Shown: positions 50,509-58,728 of the stretch, one piece after another
How positions within the stretch are numbered: the first letter of the stretch is position 1
Layout: every line of letters starts with the position of its first letter
Source of the DNA: Verrucomicrobiota bacterium
GTDB lineage: Bacteria; Verrucomicrobiota; Verrucomicrobiia; Verrucomicrobiales; Akkermansiaceae
Assembly: GCA_018969605.1 (NCBI GenBank)
Contig: JAGWXY010000002.1
Location: 21,950-85,949, forward strand
Direction of reading: 5' to 3'
Length of the DNA stretch: 64,000 nucleotides
Position numbers and translations under genes: made by a program
Notes under the pieces: generated by a model
Databases searched by the model: none
Told to the model about the DNA's origin: nothing
Seen by the model: the letters and a program-made list of their open reading frames with translations, nothing else

Positions 50509-50601
50509 GCACGACAAGAGTGTCGTGCCTCCTTAGGAAGCGGCTTCTTCATTTTCTTCCCCAATCACCAATCACAAATAACCAATCACTTTTTCTCTTC
50601 A
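50509..50601. repeat. Hairpin-bearing dispersed repeat, copy B
   Basis: Second copy of the element at 28885-28976, again running into the last codons of a minus-strand gene (msrB). It has the perfect hairpin GCACGACA-AGAG-TGTCGTGC (50509-50528) followed by a weaker one, CTCC-TTA-GGAA, and then two tandem CCAATCAC-type units. The gap 50295-50508 before it has no gene; it is a patchwork of A/G-rich low-complexity sequence. Confidence 0.6.
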
Positions 50602-51119
50602 TCCGGCACGAAGCGGAGACCGCCGCCGTTGATGCAGTAGCGTTTGTCGGTGGGGGTGTTGAAGCCTTCGCCTTCGAAGACATGGCCGAGGTGGCCGCCG
50701 CAGCGGGCGCAGAGGACTTCGGTGCGGGTCATGCCGAGGCTGATGTCTTCGCGGATATCGACATTTTCTGCTTTGGCCGGATCGTAGAATGATGGCCAGC
50801 CGCAGCCGGAGTCGAATTTTTCTTTCGATGAAAAAAGCAGAGCGTTGCAACCGGCGCAGTGATAGCTGCCGGCTCCCTGTTGTTTGAATTCCTTGTAGGC
50901 GCGGCCGTTGGGTCGTTCGGTGCCGGCTTCGCGCAGGATGTGGTATTGCTCGGCGCTGAGGAGTTGGCGCCATTCGTCATCGCTTTTGATGACCTTGCCG
51001 GTGGGTTCCGCGGGTTTTTGGGGGCTCACATCCATTGCGGTGGATTTTCTGCCACTCGCGTCGCATGAAACAAGAGCGAATGCTGCGAGTGCGGAAATTG
51101 TCGTGAGGGTGCGGGTCAT
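50586..51119 (-). CDS. msrB: Peptide-methionine (R)-S-oxide reductase, lipoprotein form
   Basis: Reduces methionine-R-sulfoxide in proteins. From ATG 51119 the protein has 177 residues and begins with a lipoprotein-type signal, ISALAAFALVSC. The MsrB domain follows: DDEWRQLLSAEQYHILREAGTE, zinc ligands in YHCAGC and LCARCGGHLGHVFEG, the SGCGWPSFY motif, and the catalytic Cys in KRYCINGGGLRF. The open frame extends to 51167, but the added 16 residues would mask the signal. An exported MsrB protects envelope proteins. No msrA is in the window. Confidence 0.94.
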   Translation of the reverse strand: MTRTLTTISALAAFALVSCDASGRKSTAMDVSPQKPAEPTGKVIKSDDEWRQLLSAEQYHILREAGTERPNGRAYKEFKQQGAGSYHCAGCNALLFSSKEKFDSGCGWPSFYDPAKAENVDIREDISLGMTRTEVLCARCGGHLGHVFEGEGFNTPTDKRYCINGGGLRFVPDEEKK

Positions 51120-51156
51120 GGGGCTTGGGATGATTACACAAGCAACCACAAATGGC

Positions 51157-51933
51157 TCAGACCGCAAACCAATCCGTCGGCTGATTTTGTTCGGCGCAGT
51201 GCAGGCCGATGTGAGGGTGGCCCAGGGCGTCGAGGCAGTTGCGCAGGTGAGAAATGACGAGGTCCTTGCGGTTGCAATCCGAGCTTAGGTGACCGAAGAC
51301 GACATGGTTGAGCTGTGGGTGGGCGATGTCGCGGAGGAGATCGGCGACTTGGTCGTTCGAGAGATGCCCGTGTTGTGAGCTGATGCGTTGCTTGGTCGAC
51401 CACGGCCGGCGCGAATCGGCATCGAGCAGGTCCTTGTCGTAGTTCGCCTCGACGAAGAGTCCGTCGAGTTGGCGAAGCCGTTCAGTGACGCTGCGGGTGA
51501 CATGGCCCATGTCCGAGGCGAGCCCGATTTTTTTGCGGCCATCGCCGATGACAAAACCGACCGGATCGACCGCGTCGTGTTGGACTGCGAAGCTCGTGAC
51601 CACTGCGTCGCCGATTTGAAATTCGCAACCGGCTTCGAAGATTTTCCATGTGCCCGACTTGATGCCGGTATCGTGGAGAAATTTTTTCGTCAAGGCGGTC
51701 GCATAGACCGGCACTTGGTATTTTCTCAAAAAAACCTCGAGGCCTTTGATGTGATCGCTGTGTTCGTGAGTGAGCAGGATGCCATTAAGAGTCGCGGGAT
51801 CGACACCAATCGACTGCATTCTGGTCGTCAGTTGTCTCGCGCTAAGACCCGCGTCGAGCATCAGCCTCATGCCGCCGCACTCGACCACCGCCGAGTTGCC
51901 ACCACTGCCACTTCCAAGCACCGCAAAACGCAT
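51157..51933 (-). CDS. MBL-fold metallohydrolase, YycJ-like
   Basis: A 258-residue metallo-beta-lactamase-fold protein similar in layout to YycJ/WalJ, an exonuclease-like phosphodiesterase. It begins AVLGSGSGGNSAVVECGGMRLMLDAGLS, carries the metal motif LTHEHSDHIKG (HxHxDH), a further ligand in ASDMGHVTRSV and HNHV-like VFGHLSSDCN near the C-terminus. SSQHGHLSND supplies another His. It lies 38 bp upstream of msrB on the same strand. A role in DNA end processing fits the family; the adjacent RecQ gene is divergent. Confidence 0.88.
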   Translation of the reverse strand: MRFAVLGSGSGGNSAVVECGGMRLMLDAGLSARQLTTRMQSIGVDPATLNGILLTHEHSDHIKGLEVFLRKYQVPVYATALTKKFLHDTGIKSGTWKIFEAGCEFQIGDAVVTSFAVQHDAVDPVGFVIGDGRKKIGLASDMGHVTRSVTERLRQLDGLFVEANYDKDLLDADSRRPWSTKQRISSQHGHLSNDQVADLLRDIAHPQLNHVVFGHLSSDCNRKDLVISHLRNCLDALGHPHIGLHCAEQNQPTDWFAV

Positions 51934-52136
51934 CGAGATGGAGCCTGAAGCGAGGCGCGAAATCGTGCAAGAATTACCCGAAATCAGGTCGCGCGAAATG
52001 AGCGGTTAGGTTGCAAAAAAATGCCCCTCGCTCACGCGGCCGAAGTTCTCCCCCCGGATTGCCCCGGCGCTGCGCGAAACGAGAAGCGTCACCAATCTGC
52101 CTCGGATTTGGGTCATATCAAGGGGATTTCGCAGCG

Positions 52137-54125
52137 ATGCGGCTTGATGCGCGCGGGGCGATGGCGCAGGCTTTGGGCTTGGATTTCATGGATGAGCTCA
52201 GGGCATTGCTGCGGGAAAACTTTGGCCATGAGTCGCTGCGAAGCGGTCAGGCCGAGGTGATCGGGCCGCTGATGGCTGGGCGGCCGGTGCTGGCAGTTTT
52301 TCCGACCGGTGGCGGCAAGTCCTTGTGTTATCAGCTGCCGGCGCTAGCGCTGGAGGGGCTGACCCTGGTGATTTCGCCGCTGATTGCGCTGATGAAGGAT
52401 CAGGTCGAGTCGCTGACGCAGCGTGGGATTGCGGCGGCGAGGTTGGATTCGACGATGGATGCGGAGGGCTTGCGGGCCTTGCATGAGGACTTGGATGCAG
52501 GGCGCTTGAGGATGCTGTACATCGCGCCCGAGCGGCTGGCCAACGAGCGGTTTCGTGAGAGGGTGCGGCGATGGAATGTGGCGATGGTCGCGGTCGACGA
52601 GGCTCATTGCATTTCTGAATGGGGTCACAATTTCCGGCCCGACTACCTCAAGATCGCGCGGTTTTGTCGGCGGCTGAAAGTTGCCCGAGTGTTGGCCTTG
52701 ACTGCGACTGCGACGCCAAAGGTGGCGGCGGACATTCGTCGCGCGTTTCGGATCGCGAAGGAAGATCATATCGCACTTGGGTTTCATCGACCGAATCTCG
52801 ATTTGTGCGTCACCCCCTGCACGGTGGCCGAGAGAAAAGCGCTTTTGCTTGAGCGTTTGGCATCAATCGATGGACCGGCCGTGGTCTATGTCACGAGGCA
52901 GGAAACGGCCGAGGAGGTTGCGACCTTTCTCAAGTCGCAGGGGTTGGCAGCATCGGCGTATCATGCGGGATTGCCCGATGATTTTCGTGCCGCGTCGCAG
53001 GCGGCCTTCATGAGTGGTGAGACGCGCGTGATTGTGGCGACGATTGCGTTTGGCATGGGCATCGACAAGTCGGACATCCGTGCGGTGATTCATTACAACA
53101 TGCCCAAGAGTTTGGAAAATCATGCGCAGGAAATTGGTCGTGCCGGGCGTGATGGTCTGCCGGCGCACTGCGAATGTTTTGTTTGTGCCGATGACCTCAC
53201 GGTGCTCGAAAATTTCATTTATTCCGACACGCCGGGCCTTGGTGCTTTGGAAAATTTGGTGCATCGGATACTCGGACTTGGTGCGAGCTTCGACATATCG
53301 GTTTACGATCTGGCCGCCACTTGCGACATCCGCAATTCGGTGATCGCGACGGTGATCGCGTATTTGGAAAATGATGGCATCATCGAAGCGACGGGCAGTC
53401 ATTATCACACTTACAAATTGAGGTTTTTGAGAGATCACAACCGCGTGCTGGCGGGGAGGGCGAAGAATGAGAGTCGATTTCTTGGCGATCTGATCGGGCG
53501 TGGAAAAGTCGCGCGGTCCTGGACCACATTCGAGCCATCGGTGTTGAGTGTGGAAATGGGTGTGAGCCGCGAGAAAATCGTGGCGGCGCTGCAGGAACTT
53601 GAGTTGGCGGGTGATGTGGAGCTTGCGGTCTCGGGTGTGAGGCAGGCATTTCGCATGAAGAGTGATCCGGGTGACCTCAAGGCCTTGGCGAAGCGCTATG
53701 CGGCGATGTTTGCCGATAGGGAAAATGCCGATCTGGCGAGGCTTTCGCAAGTGATGGGTCTTGCTTCGCGCAAAGATTGCCTCACGGCATTCATCGCGGC
53801 GTACTTTGGCGAAAAAATGAGCGAACCCTGTGGTCACTGCGACCGCTGCCGTGGCGTGCCCGCGGTGAAGATCAGGCGCTCATCAACGCGTGTGCCCGAT
53901 GATCGCGAATGGGCTGAATTGCGGGCGGTGGTTGATGAAAAGCATGCCGCGCTTGGCACGCCGAGGCAGTTGGCGAGGTTTCTATGCGGCATGAGCAGCC
54001 CGGCGTCGACGCGAGCGAGGCTTGGGCGTCACGACTCGTTTGGCATGCTCGCGGATCTGCCCTTTGCCGAGGTGCTCACGGTTGCAAATGCGGTGCTGCC
54101 GGAGGGGGAGTGGGGTAAAGGCTGA
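52137..54125 (+). CDS. recQ: ATP-dependent DNA helicase RecQ
   Basis: A 3'-5' DNA helicase of about 662 residues used in recombination and fork repair. Motifs in order: Walker A in FPTGGGKSLCYQLPAL, DEAH box in AVDEAHCISEWGHNFRPDY, TATATPKV, YHAGLPDD, IAFGMGIDKSDIR and the arginine-finger motif QEIGRAGRDGLPAHC. The RecQ zinc site shows in EPCGHCDRCRG near the C-terminus, with a winged-helix part between. An ~80-residue C-terminal region resembles a reduced HRDC-like or RecQ-C segment. The frame is open from 52011, but residues before the ATG at 52137 look non-native; later ATGs at 52161 and 52188 are also possible. Confidence 0.93.
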   Translation: MRLDARGAMAQALGLDFMDELRALLRENFGHESLRSGQAEVIGPLMAGRPVLAVFPTGGGKSLCYQLPALALEGLTLVISPLIALMKDQVESLTQRGIAAARLDSTMDAEGLRALHEDLDAGRLRMLYIAPERLANERFRERVRRWNVAMVAVDEAHCISEWGHNFRPDYLKIARFCRRLKVARVLALTATATPKVAADIRRAFRIAKEDHIALGFHRPNLDLCVTPCTVAERKALLLERLASIDGPAVVYVTRQETAEEVATFLKSQGLAASAYHAGLPDDFRAASQAAFMSGETRVIVATIAFGMGIDKSDIRAVIHYNMPKSLENHAQEIGRAGRDGLPAHCECFVCADDLTVLENFIYSDTPGLGALENLVHRILGLGASFDISVYDLAATCDIRNSVIATVIAYLENDGIIEATGSHYHTYKLRFLRDHNRVLAGRAKNESRFLGDLIGRGKVARSWTTFEPSVLSVEMGVSREKIVAALQELELAGDVELAVSGVRQAFRMKSDPGDLKALAKRYAAMFADRENADLARLSQVMGLASRKDCLTAFIAAYFGEKMSEPCGHCDRCRGVPAVKIRRSSTRVPDDREWAELRAVVDEKHAALGTPRQLARFLCGMSSPASTRARLGRHDSFGMLADLPFAEVLTVANAVLPEGEWGKG

Positions 54126-54179
54126 AAAGCTGAAAAGTTGAAAAGCTGAAATGAAGAGGTGGCTTGTTCATTCGCTGTT

Positions 54180-54240
54180 CAGAACTTGGAGCGGGACGCT
54201 CCAAGGACGGCCTAGAGCAAGATGCTCCAGCCACATGAAG
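54180..54240. repeat. Inverted copy of the 61-bp double-hairpin repeat
   Basis: These 61 bases are the reverse complement of 49299-49359 with one difference by my reading. The two hairpins are therefore preserved, one with a single mismatch. The element sits between recQ and the convergent manA gene, just after a short run of GCTGAAAA-like direct repeats (54117-54150). Almost identical copies about 4.9 kb apart imply recent spread or conversion. Confidence 0.85.
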
Positions 54241-54246
54241 AGGTGC

Positions 54247-55185
54247 TTACTCCGGAAGTGTGATTTGCAGGATCGTGGAATTTTGTTCGGCGATGAGCGG
54301 GCTGGATGCCTTTGGCATGAGGATGAATTGGCCTTTGGCGAAGTGGCGGCCGTCGGCGGATTTTAATACGCCGTTGACGACTGAGATGATGGAAAATTTT
54401 TCGGCGTTTGGGTTGGTGAGCGGCTCACCGGTCTTGAGGGTTTTGCGATCGGTTTTGAAATACTCGCAGTCGGCAAGTGTGTCGCCGTTTGCTTGATCCA
54501 TCGATGGTTCGAAGTCATTGAAGTCGATGCTGGCGAGTGACTCGGCGACATGGAGTTCGCGCGGTTTGCCGTCGAGTCCGAGGCGGTTCCAATCAAAGAC
54601 GCGGTAGGTCGTGTCGGAGTTTTGCTGGATTTCGTGAATCAGAAATCCCGCGCCGATCGCATGGAGGCGGCCGGAGGCGATGAAGATCGAATCACCGGGC
54701 GAAGGGCTCACCGCATGCACGCAATCGGCGACCGTGCCATTTGCGATCGCGGCTTCGAACGCCTCACGGGTCACGCCGTGTTTGAGGCCGACATAAAGTT
54801 TCGCGCCCGGATCACAATCGGCGATGAACCACATTTCCGTTTTAGGTTCACCGTTCAGCGATGCGGCAAGCGCAACTGGCGGATGCACTTGGATGGAAAG
54901 ATCGTCGCGCGCGTCGAGGATCTTGATGAGGATCGGAAAGCGCGGGTGCCGCGCGTAGCCGCTGCCGAAAATTTCTTCGCGGTGATGGGTCCAAAGTTCG
55001 TGCAGGCTTTTGCCGACGAAGGGTCCGCTTTCAACGATCGATTGCTCCTTCTCACGGTCGACGATTTCCCATGCCTCGCCATAGGGATTGGTTTCGTCGG
55101 GAAGCTGACGGCCGTAGACGCGCTCGAGTTCGCGTCCGCCCCAGACGCGTTGCATGTAGAGGGGGGTGAAAGTGATCGGATCCAT
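54247..55185 (-). CDS. manA: Mannose-6-phosphate isomerase, class I
   Basis: Interconverts mannose-6-phosphate and fructose-6-phosphate. The 312-residue length is typical of the short class I enzymes. Signatures are VWGGRELERVYG and GEAWEIVDREKEQS, FPILIKILDARDDLSIQVHPP with a zinc ligand His, EMWFIADCDPGAKLYVGLK, and IFIASGRLHAIGAGFLIHEIQQNSDTTYRVFDWNR with the last zinc ligands. It can feed mannose released by the mannosidases of region 1 into glycolysis. Divergent from the tamB-like gene with about 70 bp between starts. Confidence 0.95.
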   Translation of the reverse strand: MDPITFTPLYMQRVWGGRELERVYGRQLPDETNPYGEAWEIVDREKEQSIVESGPFVGKSLHELWTHHREEIFGSGYARHPRFPILIKILDARDDLSIQVHPPVALAASLNGEPKTEMWFIADCDPGAKLYVGLKHGVTREAFEAAIANGTVADCVHAVSPSPGDSIFIASGRLHAIGAGFLIHEIQQNSDTTYRVFDWNRLGLDGKPRELHVAESLASIDFNDFEPSMDQANGDTLADCEYFKTDRKTLKTGEPLTNPNAEKFSIISVVNGVLKSADGRHFAKGQFILMPKASSPLIAEQNSTILQITLPE

Positions 55186-55254
55186 GTGGCACTGGGATTA
55201 CTTGAATCGGCATGGCAAGGCAAGGCTTGGGCCAATCGTGCGATTGACCTCAAG

Positions 55255-58200
55255 GTGCGCGGAGGTGAAGTTGGTGGCGCATTGGAGGAAGCAGAAAACA
55301 ACGCTGGTGAGTCGAAGGTTCGTCGCCGTGGCCGATGGCGGATGTGGGTGCTTGGGTTGTCGATCCCCGCGGTGCTTGGTGGAATGCTGTGGCTCGACGG
55401 TCCGGGTGTGCGATGGCTCGGGCCGATGCTTGGCAAGTGGGGGCTGCATCGCGCCGGGTATGTGGGTGGGATGGAATTTGAGGGAAGCGTCACGCGTGGC
55501 TTGGTGATCAAAAATTTCCATGCCACGGGCGAGGGGCCTGTCGGTGAATTGAAAATCGGTCGGCTGCAGCCGAAATTTCATTTCCGCGAGATGCTCTTTG
55601 GTCGGCTTGCAGGGCTGAGAGTCGAGGAGGTGGATTTGTTGCTGCGCTTTGATGAAACGCGTGCTGCGAAATCGAGCGAAACGCCTGCGCTTGATTTCAA
55701 AAAAATCGCCAAGTCGATTCGCGATGCGCGCCGGTCGCTCAAGCCGATGGATGTGGCGATCGAGGGCTTGCGCGTGAAGGCGGTGAGAGATGGTGTGGAA
55801 TTTTTCGAACTCGAATCGAGCGCGTTGCATCACGATGCGCATCAGGAAAATTATGAGCTCAGCCTTGGTGCGATGACCGATGCCTCGGGCAAGCGCTGGC
55901 CGGCGCGAAATTCGACAGTCGTGTGGAGGAGCGAATCTTTGGAGGTCGAGCAATTCGTGCCGATGCCGGGGATTCGGATTGATCGTTTGACTTTGCACAC
56001 GCCGGACAAGGGTGGGCTTGCGGGGTCGGCCGAGTTGCGGGTGAAGGATGCGGGCTTCCGCATCGATGCGAGCGATGAGTTTTCGTTGCTTAAGATGGAT
56101 CTCACTGACGGTCAAGTGGTGCTGGCGGATTGGTTTGAGTTGTTTGGCATCAAGCCATCCGTGAAGGGTGAGATTCGTTCGTTTTCTGCCGAGTTGTTTG
56201 GGGTGTATCCGGATTTTTCGCGTGCAACGGGCAATGTGAAATTTTCCGTGAACGGGCTCGAGTCGGCCGGGTGGAAGGCCGATGAGGCGGATGTCGATGT
56301 GGTGCTGGAGGAAAACACCGCGAGGCTTGTGCTTGCGGGCAAGGGCATGGGCACGGGGATTTCGCTCAAGGCTGATGCCAAGGTGCGGCGCAATGATGCA
56401 TTGCCGCAAATATTCGGCATCAAGGGCGAGATGGTGATCGAGCAGATCGAAGGCCTCGCGCGGCAAATTGCAAAGCAACGCGATGCGGCGATGCCTCAAG
56501 GGCGGATCGAGGGAAGTTTCAGCGGCATGGAACGCATGGGTGATCGTTCATGGAAATATGATCTCCGCTATATGCCCAATGACACGGCGGTCGAATCGCC
56601 GTTGCGGGTTCATGGAAAGTGGAAACAGCCAAATGACTGGTCGGGCGAGATTGCGAGCGATGGCATGAAGGGGGATTTCAGCATGAGGAGTGTCGCGTCC
56701 GAGTATCAAGCGGGGCTTGAATTCAAGGGTTTTGCGAGCAACCGAATGGCTCGGGTGTTGAACATGTTTATCGATGGTGGCAACGACCGTTATGTCGTCG
56801 ACGCGTCATGGATAGGTTCGGGAAATTTTTCCAAGGCCTTGCACAAGGGAGTCTTGGATGTCGGGCGCTTGGTGGTGAAGGACACGGGTGTTGAGGACAT
56901 TGTCGCGAGTGGTGGGGTGGATTACGAGTGGCCTGAAAAACTTTCGACGCGCAAGCTACGGGTTGAGGCTGGCACTCAGAGCATGTCGGCGCAGGTCATG
57001 CTCACGAATGGCATTCTTGGCGTGAGTGATTTCAGGTGGCTCGATGGCAAGCGTGAGATCGCGCAGGGATCGGCAAAATTTCCGATGCCGCGTGAGGTTG
57101 GGAAAGCGAGAAGCGAGTGGCGAAATGATCAGAGGAAAATTGCGGTTGATTTCGAATCGGCGCGACTCGATGCCGAGCTTCTCTCAAAATGGTTCGCGGG
57201 AGCGGCGAAGCTTGATGCGAAAGCGGCTGGTAAACTGTCAATCCGCATTGATGGGCCGGTGTCGGATCCGCGGGTGGATGGCAGGCTTGCGCTCGATGGC
57301 TTGCGGCCGAAGGACAACCCAAAAGCGCCGGCCTTTGCATGTGTGATCGATGCGAAGGGACGCGATCGTCGACTCACGCTCGAGGGTCGCGCGACAACGC
57401 CGGAATTTCCCGCGCTGCGTATGAGCGCATCGATGTCGCTGCGGTTGCATGAATGGCTTGAGAGGCCCGGTGATTTAATGGACGAGGAATTTTTTGCGCG
57501 TTTGGACATCCCGCGTGTGGATGTCGCGCGGCTTGCGAATTTTGTTCCTGCGGCCAAGTCCTTGCGTGGTGCCGTGAGTGGTGGCATTGACGCCACGGGC
57601 ACGCTCGCAAAGCCGGTGGCGAATGGAAAAGTGGAGCTCTCGGGTGGTGAGATCGTTTGGAAGAATCGAAAAATTGAAACGATTTCCGGTATCGCGGCAT
57701 CGCTCGAACTTGCGCGTGAACGCATCGTGCTCAAAGGCCTCAAGGCTTCGTCGGTGGGCGGCAGTCTAAGTGGTGGAGGTTATCTCGCGCTCAAGGATTT
57801 CAAGCCCGATTTGCTTGATGTGAATGTTGTGGCGCGTCAGGTGCCCTTGCGGCGCGACGAGTCGCTCATCGTTCGGGCAAATGCCGAGCTTCGTTTGTCA
57901 GGCTCATGGCAAAAAGCTTTGCTGTCCGGGCGGGTTGGTGTGGTCGATGGATTGTTTTATCGCGACATCGAAATTTTGCCGATTGGCACGCCGTTTTTGG
58001 TTCCGCCGACCGCGACACTGCCGCGATTGGATCGATTGGAAAAACCTGTCGGCACGATGAGTGAGCCATTTCGTGATTGGACGATGGATCTGCGCTTGCA
58101 CACCGAGAAGCCGTTTTTGATTCGTGGCAACGTCGCTGCCGGAAGGATCGACGGATCGCTGCGCGTGCGCGGTGGCTTTGAGCGGCCGTTGCCGGAAGGC

Positions 58201-58728
58201 GAGTTGAAGGTCACCGACTTCAAGGCCTCATTGCCGTTCAGCACGCTCACGGTGCCATCGGGCACTGCAAGGTTCACGCCGCAAAATGGAATGGATCCGG
58301 TGCTGGAAATTCGCGGATTTGCTGAGCCTCGCCCGTATCGGGTGAGCATCCAGGTTTACGGTCGGGCCTCAAATCCGCAGATGGTTTTAATTTCAAATCC
58401 GCCCTTGCCCGACAACGAGATCATGACCTTGCTGGCGACGGGCGCGACCACCAAAGGCTTGGAGGATCCGCAGGCCGCATCGTCGCGGGCCTTGCAGTTG
58501 TTGGCCGAGGAGTTTCGTCGTGGACGTTTTGTCGTTGGCAAGCGTTTGAGACCATTGCTTGGCATGTTGGATCGCGTTGATTTCACCGTCGCGGAGCAGG
58601 ATCCTTATTCGAGCGATTCGTTTTCGACTGCGACGCTTGAGATCACCGATCGCTGGTATCTCTCCGCCGGCATGGATGCCGAGGGGGATTCGAGGGTTTT
58701 TGGAATTTGGCGACTCACTTTCCGATGA
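55255..58728 (+). CDS. TamB-like (DUF490) translocation/assembly protein
   Basis: A very large inner-membrane-anchored periplasmic protein of about 1150 residues. The N-terminus has a basic patch (KVRRRGRWR) and one hydrophobic segment (MWVLGLSIPAVLGGMLWL), then a long beta-rich AsmA-like stretch. The C-terminal ~350 residues match the TamB domain: GGYLALKDFKPD, RANAELRLSGSWQKALLSG, RVGVVDGLFYRDIEI, then YRVSIQVYGRASNPQMVLISNPPLPDNEIMTLLATG and a final FGIWRLTFR. The open frame starts at 54550, but 54550-55185 is manA in antisense. GTG 55255 is my best guess for the start; ATG 55342 is possible. It overlaps the Omp85 gene by ATGA, the typical tamB-tamA partnership (order reversed) for outer-membrane protein or lipid transport. 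Confidence 0.88.
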   Translation: MRGGEVGGALEEAENNAGESKVRRRGRWRMWVLGLSIPAVLGGMLWLDGPGVRWLGPMLGKWGLHRAGYVGGMEFEGSVTRGLVIKNFHATGEGPVGELKIGRLQPKFHFREMLFGRLAGLRVEEVDLLLRFDETRAAKSSETPALDFKKIAKSIRDARRSLKPMDVAIEGLRVKAVRDGVEFFELESSALHHDAHQENYELSLGAMTDASGKRWPARNSTVVWRSESLEVEQFVPMPGIRIDRLTLHTPDKGGLAGSAELRVKDAGFRIDASDEFSLLKMDLTDGQVVLADWFELFGIKPSVKGEIRSFSAELFGVYPDFSRATGNVKFSVNGLESAGWKADEADVDVVLEENTARLVLAGKGMGTGISLKADAKVRRNDALPQIFGIKGEMVIEQIEGLARQIAKQRDAAMPQGRIEGSFSGMERMGDRSWKYDLRYMPNDTAVESPLRVHGKWKQPNDWSGEIASDGMKGDFSMRSVASEYQAGLEFKGFASNRMARVLNMFIDGGNDRYVVDASWIGSGNFSKALHKGVLDVGRLVVKDTGVEDIVASGGVDYEWPEKLSTRKLRVEAGTQSMSAQVMLTNGILGVSDFRWLDGKREIAQGSAKFPMPREVGKARSEWRNDQRKIAVDFESARLDAELLSKWFAGAAKLDAKAAGKLSIRIDGPVSDPRVDGRLALDGLRPKDNPKAPAFACVIDAKGRDRRLTLEGRATTPEFPALRMSASMSLRLHEWLERPGDLMDEEFFARLDIPRVDVARLANFVPAAKSLRGAVSGGIDATGTLAKPVANGKVELSGGEIVWKNRKIETISGIAASLELARERIVLKGLKASSVGGSLSGGGYLALKDFKPDLLDVNVVARQVPLRRDESLIVRANAELRLSGSWQKALLSGRVGVVDGLFYRDIEILPIGTPFLVPPTATLPRLDRLEKPVGTMSEPFRDWTMDLRLHTEKPFLIRGNVAAGRIDGSLRVRGGFERPLPEGELKVTDFKASLPFSTLTVPSGTARFTPQNGMDPVLEIRGFAEPRPYRVSIQVYGRASNPQMVLISNPPLPDNEIMTLLATGATTKGLEDPQAASSRALQLLAEEFRRGRFVVGKRLRPLLGMLDRVDFTVAEQDPYSSDSFSTATLEITDRWYLSAGMDAEGDSRVFGIWRLTFR

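Noticed and set aside
54550..55185. N-terminal 212 codons of the long frame leading into the tamB-like gene
   Set aside because: They are manA read backwards; a real start must lie after 55185.
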